Source of the DNA: Eupeodes corollae
Taxonomy: Eukaryota; Arthropoda; Insecta; Diptera; Syrphidae
Length of the DNA stretch: 64,000 bases
Direction of reading: 5' to 3'
Assembly: GCF_945859685.1 (NCBI RefSeq)
Contig: NC_079147.1
Coordinates: 189,765,174-189,829,173 of the forward strand
The translations under genes and the position numbers were made by a program. Position 1 is the stretch's first letter; the number at the start of each line of letters is the position of its first letter. The notes under the pieces were generated by a model. That model was given only the letters and a program-made list of their open reading frames with translations, made no database searches and was not told the origin of the DNA. Shown here piece after piece: positions 22,075 through 34,600 of this stretch.

Positions 22075-22440
22075 CATTTCTACCTACCTGCCATATCATC
22101 ATAGAATCATTTACGTCGCTTGAACATCTTCGAAAAGTTTCTGGCCTCAAGATCTTTTACCGTTATTTTAACGGTTTATGCTCTAGAGAAACAGCCAGCT
22201 GCATTCAAATTTTCAACCGTAATACTCGCTCTTCTAGGAATGCTCATCAGTATACCCTCGATTCCAACTTCGAACGTACTGTCAAGTACAGAGATTCCTT
22301 CTTTTACAGTACTACGCGAATGTGGAAGGCCTAACCACAATCTGTCTTTCCCAGTCATGGCAATATTCAGGAATTCAAAACCAATGTGTACCGACACCTC
22401 CTTTTCTGGTGCTCACACTGTGTGTTTACATAATAAGGGT
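22075..22440 (+). mobile_element. CR1/jockey-group LINE remnant, 3' end
   Basis: Continuation of the copy at 20225-21003 after the nested LINE. It reads 'IIIESFTSLEHLRKVSGLKI', 'FYRYFNGLCSRETASCI', 'FNRNTRSSRNAHQYTLDSNF', 'RTVKYRDSFFYSTTRMW' and 'GNIQEFKTNVYRHLLF', the C-terminus also seen at 44250-44590 (minus). It ends shortly after 'gtgtttacataataagg' near 22437. Confidence 0.85.
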
Positions 22441-23038
22441 AGTAATATCCCCTTAAGTATGCGCTTTAAAAAAAACACGAAAAAGTTAACCTGAATAGTG
22501 TGACAGTTTCTTTCATCAAGACAATGATTAGGTATTCGAAAAATAAGATAGTTTCTCGATGGCTATACAGCTTCGATTCCAGTAGCACTAGATTATGGTT
22601 AGCTGCAGTAAATTTAAAAACTAACTCAAAACAACCCCCACCTTTTTCAATTTACAACGTATGTTAACTACGGCGAGTGAGAGTTGGATTGGTTTCACTT
22701 ATAGTCAAGTATTTCCACATGCGCTCTAAGTACCTCTGCCTTACGTATTTATATAGACAGATAGTTATTTGTTTATTTTTACATAATTTCTTTGAATTCG
22801 TCCAGAAATAGAACAAGTTTAAGTTCCTATGCGAAATTTTTTTTATAAAATTATGTTGATGTATGATTGTTGGGTAGATATGTACTTTTAATCCTAAGTT
22901 CTGAAGTGTGTATACAGTGTTTATTTATAATACAGATTACAAACAACAAATAGTTTCTATCGATAATATTATGACGTATCAACAAGTTTCTATTGGAATT
23001 GATAATAATTTGCCACCATTTTATTCATCACCCCGATA
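22441..23038. other. no gene recognised
   Basis: AT-rich spacer between the LINE end and the tRNA gene. I see no reading frame or repeat that I can support. Confidence 0.4.
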
Positions 23039-23110
23039 GCCGTGATCGTCTAGTGGTTAGGACCCCACGTTGTGGCCGTGGTAACCCAGGTTCGAATCCT
23101 GGTCACGGCA
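23039..23110 (+). tRNA. tRNA-His (anticodon GTG)
   Basis: A complete 72-nt cloverleaf. Acceptor stem GCCGTGA (23039-23045) pairs with TCACGGC (23103-23109), and the discriminator is A. The D arm contains TCTAGTGGTTAGGA. The anticodon stem CCACG/CGTGG encloses loop TTGTGGC with anticodon GTG at 23072-23074. The T arm CCAGG/CCTGG encloses TTCGAAT. The internal A box (TAGTGGTTAGG) and B box (GGTTCGAATCC) for RNA polymerase III are intact. There is no intron. The sequence is what I would expect of a functional insect nuclear tRNA-His; the G at -1 is added after transcription. It stands alone between two LINE copies. Confidence 0.98.
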
Positions 23111-23138
23111 ATGTCTCAAACACATTGTCACGGAGGGG

Positions 23139-23142
23139 TTTT
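23139..23142 (+). terminator. RNA polymerase III terminator of tRNA-His
   Basis: First TTTT run, 29 nt past the mature 3' end, followed by longer T runs at 23145-23149 and 23151-23160 as back-up. Four or more T on the non-template strand terminate Pol III. Confidence 0.75.
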
Positions 23143-23729
23143 CCTTTTTATTTTTTTTTTATTTATTGTAAATTGTAAAGTTAAGAACTTAAAAATATTA
23201 TTATTATTAGAATATTAATTAATATGAAAAAAAGGTTAGCTTTTTTCATGAAATAAGAAAACGATAGAGGTGCACTCAAAAAATTCTAATATCAAGAGAT
23301 GTACACTTCGAAATAAACCAACTTAAACTGCCCGAAAAAATGACAATAAATGATTTTATTAAATTTATTACATAATATTGGTTAAGAATGTCTTGTTGTA
23401 CAATATTTTGTATGAAATGAAGTAATTTTGAAGGCAGTTGCAATTATTTATTCCTGAGATATTAAAGCAGAAAATCAGTTTTTACCAAATTTTTAGTAAA
23501 TATTAATTTGTTTAGGTTTTTATTTTTTGAAAGAAGTTGTTAATTCGTATTGTAAACATTTTACCAGATGTTTAAAACGTTATCATAATTTAAATAAAAC
23601 TATTTTGAAATAAATATCAATTCTTGTTTGATAAATATTCGAGGTACACAATATTTTTGACCTATTAAACAAACGGTATTTAATTTTTTTATCAAAATTA
23701 TACTAAATTATTATTGCGTCACATTACAT

Positions 23730-25440
23730 AATTTAAAATTCAAATGTCTGCACATTGTGAGTAGGACATATTGAGCCTGATAGAGCATTCCACATTCGTG
23801 AAGTGCGCCTAAAGAAAGAATCTCTGTTAAATTGGGCTCTATGGTAAACTGATGGGCATTTCTAGCAGTACGGTTATTACGGTTGAATTGTATAAAGGGA
23901 GGAATGCAACTGGCTATTTCAATAAGGCATTGTTTATAAAAATAAAGTTAAGACAATTACAGACATGAGAGCTTGCAGCGGTGTTCAAGATAAGCAAATG
24001 CCTCGGTAAGAAAACGATCTCCAATCATTTTTAGAGCTTTTTTTTTTCATTTCTATCCAGAAGACTCAAGTACGTTATTGGAGCACCAGCTCAAATATGC
24101 GAGCAATACTCTAGTTTGGACAAATAAATGCTTTGTAAATTATAGCTAGATCAGAAGGGGTAAGAATTAGCAGCATTTTTGGCGATGTCAAATATGTGAT
24201 CACTCCAGAAGTGGTTTGTGATGCACATACCTAAAGCTGATAGTTTTTCAATCTCTTCGACATATGAGAGTTGCATTAGGGGAGGGTTACGCTTTTGTGA
24301 CAGTAGACAGCAGTGAGTCTTAGAAAGCTTAAATTATAAACGCTTTTTGAATCCCTATTAGAAAATGCTGTCAAGATCAGAACTAAATGAGCTTATCATA
24401 GACTGCAGTTGGTAGTCAAAAAACGAAGAACAATGATGAGAATGAAAAACGAATATGAGAAGCTGAGGGTACTGTCACCAGCGAAACAATTATGTGGGTT
24501 AGCAGTTTCAGACAAAAGATCAATTATGTATAAAAATATGGAAAAGTGTCGGAGACAAAACGGAGGCCTGGGGCACATGAGCGTTTATTTTGTGGATATC
24601 AGATTTGAACTTGTTTCATACTACTTGAATTGAGATGCATTAGCACAAGAGAGCTTGATGCCAAACTTTATCAAATGCCCTTTATATATCAAGTGCAATA
24701 ATCTTACTCTCTCCAAAACCAAAACTTTCTCATAAACCATTAGATCACCAGTAGACCTATTGCAACGAAAGCCATTCTGCCGGTCATTAAGAAGCTTCCG
24801 TTCTTCAAGATGAAAATTTATCAGCGTTTCCATGACCTTGAAAAAAGACGATAGTTGGAAAGAGAGGAGAATTCGCCTTTTTTTTAGGGACAGACTGGAC
24901 AAATGCAGCTTTCCATCCACTAATAATGAGGCCAGTAAAATAGGACAGATGGAAAAGCTTACGCAGTTGTTTTGCCAGCTCTGAAGAACACCTCTTCAGA
25001 ACAATAGCGGTGACACTATCAGGGCCACCGGATTCGTGAATTTCAAAATCTTTTAGTATTTAGCAACTGTACAAGTGCGGAAGAAGATTCGTCAAATGGA
25101 ATAGTTTACGCTTTCAAGTACAAGAGGAGTCATGTCACTCATTGGCAGCATCGAATTAATTTCAAACTGTGCTGCAAGGAAAATGGCTTTATCAATTGAG
25201 CTTTTAGAATAAAGGTTGTAACCATATCTGCGCTGGAAACCACGTCACTATCGAGGAAGCATAGTGCACAGTCAAATTTCCTGAAGAAGTCGTTGAGACC
25301 GTTCGAGCTGGCTTTCTCATATTGCCATACGGTTCCGTAGGGTTCTTCTCTTTAATTGGGTTTTTTTTGGCATGAAAAATTAGCAGATATGACACAATGG
25401 TCTGAAATGCCTAGAGGTGACTAACCGCATTTATAGTCCA
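23730..25440 (-). mobile_element. CR1/jockey-group LINE remnant
   Basis: Minus strand, read from high to low. 25370-25250 holds pre-RT sequence. 24920-24620 reads 'SFFKVMETLINFHLEERKLL', 'NDRQNGFRCNRSTGDLMVY' and 'KVLVLERVRLLHLIYKGHLI'. 24580-24396 gives the RT core, with 'LIIDLLSETANPHNCFAGDS' at the FADDS position, then 'TLSFSYSF'. 24000-23740 gives the C-terminus ('FNRNNRTARNAHQ', 'MWNALSGS'-like). Many frameshifts. Same family and opposite strand to the copy at 20.2-22.4 kb. Confidence 0.82.
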
Positions 25441-26039
25441 GTCAATGAACGAAAAAAATTGCCTTCACCTCAAAAAATTTAATTTAATTTTTAATTTTCT
25501 TTAACAAAATCTTTTGATATGACACATAGTTTTCGAGATAAACTTGAAAAACTGAAACAAATCCGTGTTTCTCTTGACTGCCGCTAGAGCTCACGTCGGA
25601 TTCTTGGGGACTTTTTTTTTTTGGTCATCACCAGACATCCCTTAGATGCCAAGTTTCAAAACTGTTGGATGGACCAATATCTTGTCCATATTACTATTAT
25701 TTTCAGTGTACTTATGATTCCTTCTAAGCGAAGTGCAAACTTTTATTCTTCAAAAAAAAAATGTAAACGTTTTTAAAATATGTACTGTTTTCTGTAAAAA
25801 GAGTTGTTTAAAAAATTTTGAAGAATGAATTGTTAGACATAACTACGTTGTAAATATTAAAAGAAAATTGTCAATATCTGCCATAGTTAAAAAAAAAATC
25901 GGCCATTTAACTTAAATTGTTTACAGAACTGTCCCATAAAACAGGAAACTTATTGGTACGCTATTCACATGAAAACATTTAAATCCACTTTTCTTATGAT
26001 AATCAGTAAGCCATTTTAATAAAAATTGGCCATATGTAT
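25441..26039. other. no gene recognised
   Basis: AT-rich sequence. From about 25740 onward it resembles the AT-rich repeat family in composition, but I could not align it to the shared phrases. Confidence 0.35.
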
Positions 26040-26940
26040 AAAAAAATTCAATTTCAAAACAGTTTTTACATTGGACTTTTATTTTTTATGAAAAAACGAT
26101 TTGTTGGGTTTTTATAAAAAAAATTACTGAATATCGAAAGCAATATTTTCTGTAAAATAAAAAAGTTTGAAGACAATATTTTTCATTTTTGAAAGGCAAT
26201 TTGAGTCTTAGTACTTATTATTTTTAGGTTTTTATTTCTTTATAAAAAAACTGTCAATTCGATTTTTCTCAAAATCTTACCGAATGTTGAAAACAATATT
26301 CCTTACAAGATAAAATTAGTTTGAAGCCGCAATCTCAAGTTTTGAAAAGATGAGTAGAAATTCAATTTTTACCAATTTTGAGTAATATTTTTTTAAGTTT
26401 TTATTTCTTATAAAAAAACAGTAAATTAGATTTTTTTCAAAATCTTATCACATGTCAAAAACATTATTCTTCGTTGCATAAAATTGTTTTGGAGATGAAA
26501 TCATGTTTTAGACATTAAATTTTCAAGGTGAAATTTTTTTTCAGTTTTTTTGATTTATAAAAAAAACCGTTAAATGGATTTTTTTTTTAAATATACTTCT
26601 TTGATATCACGTTACAATATATTATATAAAATTTAATTCAAGTCTGTAGCGTTTTTGGTTCGTAAGATATTTAGGGTTAGCCAAAATGTTCACCTTTTTT
26701 TTAAAACTGATGCTATGGTAAAAAAAACCACCCACGCAATTTTGTTGGAAGCAATTTCTGCATCTTTCTTATGTCTTATTATCTGTATAACAAAATTTAT
26801 TTGAAATCGATATCTCTTCTGATTCTTGAGCTATGCCTACGAAAAAAACGTCGCGAACGTACGTACACACGCACGCACAGACATCTTCCTAATAATCTTT
26901 TATTTCGACTCTAGGGACCTTGAAACGTCGTTGTGTTTGT
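26040..26940 (-). repeat. AT-rich 174-bp-unit dispersed repeat, copy C
   Basis: Minus-orientation copy. 'ctgtcaattcgatttttctc' (26251) and 'acagtaaattagattttttt' (about 26418) mark units about 168 bp apart. The right part carries 'cgttacaatatattatata', 'tggttcgtaagatatttagg', 'gatatctcttctgattct', 'cgtacgtacacacgcacgca' and 'tttcgactctagggacctt' (to about 26930), the same order as copy E at 61100-61400. The outermost end (acaataacttcctatg) is missing here. Confidence 0.85.
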
Positions 26941-27699
26941 AGTTTCATTTATAATTTATTTTTTTTACAATTTTGTATTTTAAAACTTTTTAATTGGACA
27001 CATTTGTGTATATATAATTTAATATACACAAAAAAGGTAGTGTGACTGCGCACCCCAATTGTCTCGGAAGGTTAAAGCTGTGAAACTTTTAAGTTTCAGT
27101 TTCTTAAATCGTGGATCAATTATTAAGTGTGCAAAGGTGTACTAGTAAAATGTCTTCCCGAAAAATTTGTACCTAATAGGACCAATAACAACACAGTAAG
27201 GTCGGTTAAACAATGAATTAAGAACCAAAACGTTGAGGTCTTATGGGATTTGGAATAATCTCACCAAAACATCGTTGAAAATGTTTGGACAAATGTCAGA
27301 GATATCGACTTCATCGTTTGTTTTAAATATAATAGGAAAAAATGCAAAAACGACTTTAAAAAAAATTTGTGAGTGTTTTTTTAAGTTAAGCAAGTTAAGA
27401 AATAAGTAAAAAATTTGTATAACAAATTTTGAGCTAATTCGGTATAATTTCGAAAAAAATCAGTTATTTGTTTAAAAATCAAAAATTGAAACAAAATATT
27501 TGTCACGAAGAATATTTTGGGAACAAAAAATAATCTATAATATGAAATGTCTAGAGAGCTACTTGCGAACATCGGCCGCCGCAGAAGACATGCAGTCAAC
27601 AAAGAAATTCCAATTTCGCAAACAAGGAACCCCAGTTCCAGAATCCATTGATGCGTTAGGTCGCATGTTGGAGATCGATTCTCATTAGGATTTACTCGT

Positions 27700-28571
27700 A
27701 ACACTTGCGGATTCAGTTGTTTCATCAAATGCGTACTAAATATGGACGCTTTTCGCAATTAAAGCTACTGATTGAAGTAGAAATAGTTGCGCCAAATCGA
27801 TCGATACACTATACATTGAACTAAGAATTAAATCGAGAATACAATGTTGATACATTGCAGGAATTCGTTCGAAATAATGTGCCTTTGCTGAATAAACAGC
27901 AAAAACAAGCATACGCAACACTATCTATTCTTCTTGGACGCACCTAAAGGAACAGGGAAAACATTTGTCATTTCATCGATTTTGGACACTATTCGATCAA
28001 GATGTGACATAGGTTTGGCGTTAGCATCATCTGGATTTGCAGCAACTCTTCTAGATGGCGATCGTGCTGCCCATTCTGCGCTTAAGTTACATGCAATATT
28101 TCCCGGTACAGTGCAATGGGAAAATTTTTGATGCAATGCAAGCTCATTGTTTGGGCACAATGGCATATAAGAAATCAATTGAAGCACTTAACTTCACACT
28201 GAAGGAATTTTCGACGAAGTAACAACATCTTTGGCGGCTTGATGATATTGTTGGCAGGCGATTTTAGGCGTTGCCAGTAATTCCCCTTGGAACGCCTGCA
28301 GATGTATTGAATGCTTTTGTAGAATAACGTAAAAACATTATCGATTACCAATAATATATGAGAGTTCAACTTCAAAATTATCAAAATGCTGTACAATTTT
28401 CCAAACAATTGTTAGCTGTTGGAAATGGAAAAGTGCCAGTTGATGCGACAGCTGGATTTATTACTCTTACCAACGACTTTTGCCGATTTGTAGACTCTAA
28501 ATAAGTTCTTATTAAAAATGTTTTCCCAAACATTAGTGAGAATTATCAGAATTATGCTTGGTTAAGTCAAC
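27700..28571 (+). mobile_element. Helitron Rep/helicase remnant, 5' half
   Basis: PIF1-type helicase of a Helitron. 'EYNVDTLQEFVRNNVPLLNK' and 'QQKQAYATLSI' (27838-27925) lead into 'FFLDAPKGTGKTFVISSILD' (Walker A GTGKT at about 27955) and 'IGLALASSGFAATLLDGDRA' (to about 28070), then 'AHSALKLHAIFPG'. In mixed frames come 'GNGKVPVDATAGFITLTNDF' and 'CRFVDSK' (28420-28500). Frameshifts and missing blocks (including Walker B) show a dead copy. It breaks off at 28571, where an RTE element begins, and resumes at 30550. Confidence 0.85.
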
Positions 28572-30549
28572 CCTTACTTCACCTTACTTACTTAAGGTGG
28601 CGCTAGAGTCCGGGGCGGACCTGGGCCTCAACCAACATGCCTCTCCAGCCAGTTCGGTCCCTAGCTAGCTGTCTCCAATTTCGCACGCCAATTTGGTTGA
28701 GGTCCTCTCCCACCTGGGTAAGCCACCTGAGTCGCGGTCTTCCTCTACTGCGCCGTCCCTCAGGATTGGATTCGAAGACCTTCCGGGCTGGAGCGATGAT
28801 GTCCATTCGTTCTTCATGACCTAGCCATCTAAGCCGTTGGACTTTAAATCTGCTAACTAGGTCAGTGTCGCTGTACAGCCAGTACAGTTGGTCGTTATAT
28901 CTTCTCCTCCATTCTCCATCTATGCATACGGGACCGAAATTCACCCGAAGAATTTTTCTCTCGAAGCATCCTAAGACGCTCTCATATTTCTTCGACAATG
29001 TCCAGGCCTCAGTGCCATAAATGAGAACCGGGATGATGAGTGTCTTATAGATGGTGATTTTAGATGCTCGAGAGAGGACTTTACTTCTCAATTGCCTTCT
29101 AAGTCCAAAGAATCAGCGATTTGCAAGAGTTATTCTTCGTTTGATTTCAGCGCTGGTGTCATTGTCTGCATTAATAGCGGTGCCTAGGAAGTCAAAGTCC
29201 TTAACTATCTCAAAGTTATAGCTGTCCATGGTGATGTTTTGTCCAAAACGTCGTTGTTCAATGTCCTTTTTTGATGACAGCATATACTTGGTCCTGCCCT
29301 CATTGACCACTAAGCTCATCTTCGTCGCTTCCGTCGCGACGCGTCGCAATGCTCAGAAACGCTAAACTGATTCACGCTTTGATCTTTCGGTCAATATCAT
29401 TTGCGTATCCGAGTAACTGGATGGACCTTTGGAAGATTGTGAATCTCTTGTTGACGGTTGAGTTGTGCACAATTCTTTATAGAACGATCTTGAAGAAGTC
29501 ACATGACAGTGCATCGCCTTGTCTAAAACCTTTTTTGACATCAAATGCATCGGTAAGATCTTTTCTGACCTTGATAGAGCAGCGTGCGTTCTCCATTGTC
29601 ATTCTGCACAAACGGAGCTCTTCCCTATAGATGCTGTCATACGTGGCTTTAAAATCGAGATGGTGGGTATTGATTTGAAGCTCCTGGGTTTTTCCAAGAT
29701 CTGCCGTAGTGTGAATATTTGGTCGATAGTGGACTTTCCTGGTCTGAAGCCACACTGATAAGGACCAATCAGGTTGTTGACGAACGGCTTCAGACGTTCA
29801 CATAATACGGCAGAGAGGATCTTATACGCAATGTTAAGGAAACTGATGTCTCTGTAGTTGACGCAATTTAGAGGATCTCCTTTTTTATGTATCGGGCGTA
29901 CTATGCTGAGATTCGACTCATCGAGATTTCTTCCGACCATATTTTGCAGATGAGTTGGTGCATGCTCCGTACCAAGTCATCGCCTGTTGCTTTGAATAGT
30001 TCGGCAGCGATGCCCTCAGCTCCAACAACTTTGTTTCACTTTAGTTAAGATATAGCTATCTTCATATCGTCGAGGTCGGGTAGGCCGAATTATTGATCTG
30101 CGTCGCCGAGGTTGAGTGGTTCTATCTCCCTTACAGCGGAATTCGGATCGTCATCGCCGTTATATAATTTGTAGAAGGCTTCGGTTCGTGGCTGGTATCC
30201 TTGGGAGTTTTTTTTTACCTTTTGGTAAAATTAGCGAACCTTATTTCTATTGTGACATCCCTCCATCTCCTCATAGCACGCTTCTCATGCTCTCTTTTTT
30301 CCATCAAAGAAGCCGATGTCCCTCTCTCCTCTTCTGCTCGTAGATCTCGCGAGCAGCTCTGGTCCTTTTGTGCAGCGCCGTTTTGTATGCCATTCGTCGT
30401 CCAACCGGGCGTTTTGCTATGGTAGCCGTGTGAAACTTAGCACTTCAGAGGCGGCATCTCTGATGGCTGCAAGGCAATGTTGCCACTGGTTTTCAATGCT
30501 TAATGCAGGCAGCATATGACTCCTTAAGAGGATATTAGAGACTCGATCG
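28572..30549 (-). mobile_element. RTE-type LINE, 5'-truncated, inserted in the Helitron
   Basis: Minus strand; the 3' (TAAG)n tail is at 28572-28595. Open segments: 29940-29599 (RT start, 'LSIVRPIHKKGDPLNCVNYR', 'CGFRPGKSTIDQIFTLRQIL'), 29755-29477 ('GFRQGDALSCDFFKIVL'), 29349-29113 ('MSLVVNEGRTKYMLSSKKD') and 29091-28603 ('LIYGTEAWTLSKKYESVLGC' to 'RPRLRWLTQVGEDLNQIGV'). The element stops on the 5' side at 30549, within sequence matching 33000 of the full copy, so it lacks the endonuclease. Few frameshifts and high DNA identity to 31622-35112 suggest a fairly recent insertion. Confidence 0.93.
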
Positions 30550-31356
30550 AGACTGAATTGCACGAATCAATCAAAAATCGCTGGCGATTTGGACATACAA
30601 ATTCGTTGATTCCATAACAAATCCCGATGATATAGCAAATTATCCAACGCAGTTTTTGAACTCTCTGGAGGTACCAGGATTTCCACTTCGTAACTTGCAA
30701 CTCATAGTTTGTTCAGTTATTATGATATTGCGTAATTTGAATCCACCGCGACTTTGCAACTGTACTCGAATTTCGGTGAAAAGACTTATGCCGAATTTGA
30801 TGGAGGCAACCATTATTAACGGAAGTACGCAGGTGAAAATGTATGTTTTCCTCGAATATCAATGATTTCGAATGATCTTCCGTTTGATTTCAAACGATTG
30901 CAATTTCCGGTTCGCCTTGCGTTTGCAAGTCGTAAGGCCAATCGCTTAGTTTTTGCTGGATAAATTTGGAAAATCATTGTCCTTAACATAGGCAGCTATA
31001 CGTTGCGTGTTCACGAGTTGAAAAACTATTTGCTTGTGTTAACGTCAGACCGAAAAACAAAAAATTTGGTTAACTAAAGAGCACTTGAATGAAGAGAATA
31101 GTTTACGGACAAACGCTTCGTTTCAGTATTTACTTTGGATTCACTTTAATTTTTTCTTAGAGAAGTTCAACTTAATTACACATAATTTTTGTAGATAATC
31201 GAAATAAATTCATTACTCTTGTGAAATGAAATAAATTTTTTTCCATTTCAAACATAAAACGAAAACAATAATTTGTCTTCATCTTTTAATCCCGAAACGA
31301 AATTTTACCCAAAAAAAGCCATCCGGTGGTGAAACGAAGTTCGCCGAGTTTGCTAG
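30550..31356 (+). mobile_element. Helitron helicase remnant, 3' half and 3' terminus
   Basis: Resumes after the RTE insertion. 'IANYPTQFLNSLEVPGFPLR' (30635-30680), 'MILRNLNPPRLCNCTRISVK' and 'RLMPNLMEATIINGS' (30722-30830), 'MISNDLPFDFKRLQFPVRLA' (30865-30920) and 'RQLYVACSRV' (about 30990-31020) are the ordered C-terminal blocks of Helitron helicase. The 3' end at 31353-31356 reads CTAG followed by T, preceded by a short hairpin-like 'acgaagttcgccgag'. This is the usual CTRR terminus and T flank of Helitrons. Confidence 0.85.
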
Positions 31357-31608
31357 TGTTACTTAAAAATATAAGTAGCCTAACTTTCCCTGAATTTTAT
31401 GAAAACAAATTAAAATGCACCTATGTATTTAGATACTTACTGCATACGTTCTAATCAACAACACCCATATTACCACTTAAAATAAAATCAATTTCTGGTA
31501 ATAAAATGGTTTCTAAAATACAACTTCTACTACAAAAAAAAAACCACTTTACTTTCATAACTTCATTACATTTCAAAAAGATAGGAATTTAAGATTTTTC
31601 TATCGACC
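31357..31608. other. spacer between Helitron and RTE element
   Basis: About 250 bp of AT-rich DNA with nothing recognisable. It is the pre-insertion flank of the full-length RTE element. Confidence 0.4.
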
Positions 31609-31621
31609 AATGACTAAATAC
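31609..31621 (+). repeat. target-site duplication, left copy
   Basis: AATGACTAAATAC, identical to 35113-35125 on the far side of the RTE element. The match marks both ends of one insertion. Confidence 0.9.
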
Positions 31622-34600
31622 GATGTTCAAATGGTAGACATGTGCATTCAAGAGGACACAAGCGTCCACAGGTTTTTCTCAAAACCCACCTCTGTCTATC
31701 AACTCCTACTCTCACCTCCCCGCGGTGAACATCGGGTGCCTAGTACCTCAACTGGAGATTGGGTTCCAACCCCAGTGGAAAGTTGTTGGGGGCAGCAAAC
31801 GAGAGAGGGGGGGAGAGGTGTTTCCACTAAGGCACCTCTTCTTATCCAGGCGGCAGCGGACGAATTCTCGAGATAGAATCAACGGTGGCGTCTACAGTTC
31901 CAGTAAGGTTGAACTACTTAGTGAACACCTTATAGGGCTTCTTCGACATATTCGGAGCCCAGGCCTATAAGGAGCGGTTCATCCGGCTCCCCTTCCTTGG
32001 AGTTATACTAAGGATCTGGCCCTCCAGGTTGGGGTTTGTGCCGTCGGGGTGACTTCCTGGCCACGTAAAAGCATCATAGTTTCGAAGCAACAACAAGCCT
32101 CGGATACGGAAGGATTCACTGTTGACAACCCACGCAAACGAAATAAGGACAACGAACTTCGGATATGTACGTGGAATGTTAGGTCCCTTAACAGACCACG
32201 TGCAGCCGAACAATTAGCGGAAGCCCTAAACTGCTGCAAGGCAGATATTACAGCCATCCAAGAAGTGCGATGGGATGGACCGGGTAAACGCAAACTAAAA
32301 GACTGCGATATCTACTACGGCGACTGCTACCGAGAACAAAGACAGCGTCTATTTGGGTGTGGATTTGTTGTTGGAACTAGGCTCAGGCAAAAAGTCTTGA
32401 GTTTCAACAGTGTGAGCGAGCGCATCACGACAATCCGCATCAAGGCTAAATTCGCCAACATAAGCCTAATATGCGCGCATGCCCCAACAGAGGAGAAAGA
32501 TGAAGACACCAAAGATATGTTCTTCGAGCTCTTGGACAAGACATATGAGCAGTGCCCTGGCTATGACATTAAAATTGTCTTAGGAGATTTTAATGCCAAG
32601 CTAGGAAGAGAAGACATCTTTGGTGGCATAATCGGGAGATACAGCCTGCACGACACCACCTCCGACAACGGATTCAGGCTGGTCGATTTCGCTGCGGGGC
32701 GAGACGTTCTGGTAGCTAGTACGCAGTTCACGCATCTTAATATCCACAAGGGGACATGGAAATCTCCTGATCAATCAACCGTCAACCAGATTGACCACAT
32801 TGCGATCGACGCACGACACTTCTCCAGTATCCAGGATATCCGAACATTCCGAGAGGCCAACATTGACTCGGACCACTACCTCGTTGTAGCCAAGGTACGG
32901 CTACGGATATCCCGATCCAAGCCAAAACAAGGAAGTACTGTGAGAAGATTCGACGTTAGACGGCTACAATCGCAAGAGACTGCCATGTCCTTTTCCGATC
33001 GAGTCTCTAGTAACCTCCTAAGGAGTCCTATGCTTCCTGCATTAAGCATTGAAAACCAGTGGCAACATTGCCTTGCAGCCATCAGAGATGCCGCCTCTGA
33101 AGTGCTAGGTTTCACACGGCCACCACAGCGAAACCCCTGGTTTGACGACGAATGCCGGCAAGCGCACGCAGCAAAACAAGAGGCATACAAAACGGCGCTG
33201 CACAAAAGGACTAGAGCTGCTCGCGAGCTCTACGAGCAGAAGAGGAGAGAGGAACACCGGCTTCTTAGACGGAAAAAAAGAGAGCATGAGAAGCGCTCGA
33301 TCGAGGAGATAGAGGGATGTCACAACAGGAATGAGGTTCGTAAATTTTACCAAAAGGTAAAAAAAACCTCCCAAGGGTACCAGCCACGAACCGAAGCCTG
33401 TAAAGACGATCAAGGGAACATCGTAGTAGAACCACAGTCGATGCTGAGAATATGGAAAGATCACTTCTCCAAATTATATAACGGCGATGACGAACCGAAC
33501 TCCGCTGTAAGGGAAATAGAACCACTCAACCTCGGCGACGCAGATCAACAATTCCGCCTACCCGACCTTGACGAAGTGAAGATAGCTATATCTAAACTTA
33601 AGTCAAACAAAGCTGCTGGAGCTGACGGCATCACCGCCGAACTATTCAAAGCAGCAGGCGATGACTTGGTAGGGAGCATGCACTAACTCATCTGCAAAAT
33701 TTGGTCGGAAGAAAGCATGCCCGATGAGTGGAATCTCAGCATAGTGTGCCCGATACATAAGAAAGGAGACCCTCTAAACTGCGCCAACTACAGAGGCATC
33801 AGTCTCCTTAACATTGCGTATAAGATCCTCTCTGCCGTATTATGTGAACGTCTGAAGCCATTCGTCAACAACCTGATTGGTCCTTATCAGTGTGGCTTCA
33901 GACCAGGAAAGTCCACTATCGACCAAATATTCACACTACGGCAGATCTTGGAAAAAACCCAGGAGCTTCAAATCGATACCCACCATCTCTTTATCGATTT
34001 TAAAGCCGCGTATGACAGCATCTATAGGGAAGAGCTCTACAGAGCAATGTCTAGTTTTGGCATCCCTGTCAAACTGATCCGTTTGTGCAGAATGACGATG
34101 GAGAATGCACGCTGCTCTATCAAGGTCGGAAAAGATCTTACCGATGCATTTGATGTCAAAAAAGGTTTTAGACAAGGCGATGCACTGTCATACGACTTCT
34201 TCAACATCGTTCTGGAAAGAATTGTGCAAAACTCAATCGTCAACACTAGAGGCACAATCTTCCAAAGATCCATCCAATTACTCGGATACGCAGATGATAT
34301 TGACATAATTGGAAGATCAAAGCGTGATGTCAGTGGAGCGTTTTTGAGCATTGCGACGGAAGCGAAGAAGATGGGTTTAGTGGTCAATGAGGGCAAGACC
34401 AAGTATATGCTGTCATCGAAAAAGGACACTGAACGACGACGTCTTTGACAAAACGTCACCATGGACAGCTATAACTTTGAGGTAGTTAAGGACTTTGTCT
34501 ACCTAGGCACCGCTATTAATGCAGACAACGACACCAGCGCTGAAATCAAACGAAGAATAACTCTTGCAAATCGTTGCTTCTTTGGACTTAGAAGGCAATT

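Noticed and set aside
22993..23178. Open frame on the plus strand
   Set aside because: It reads straight through the tRNA-His gene and is a by-product of its sequence.
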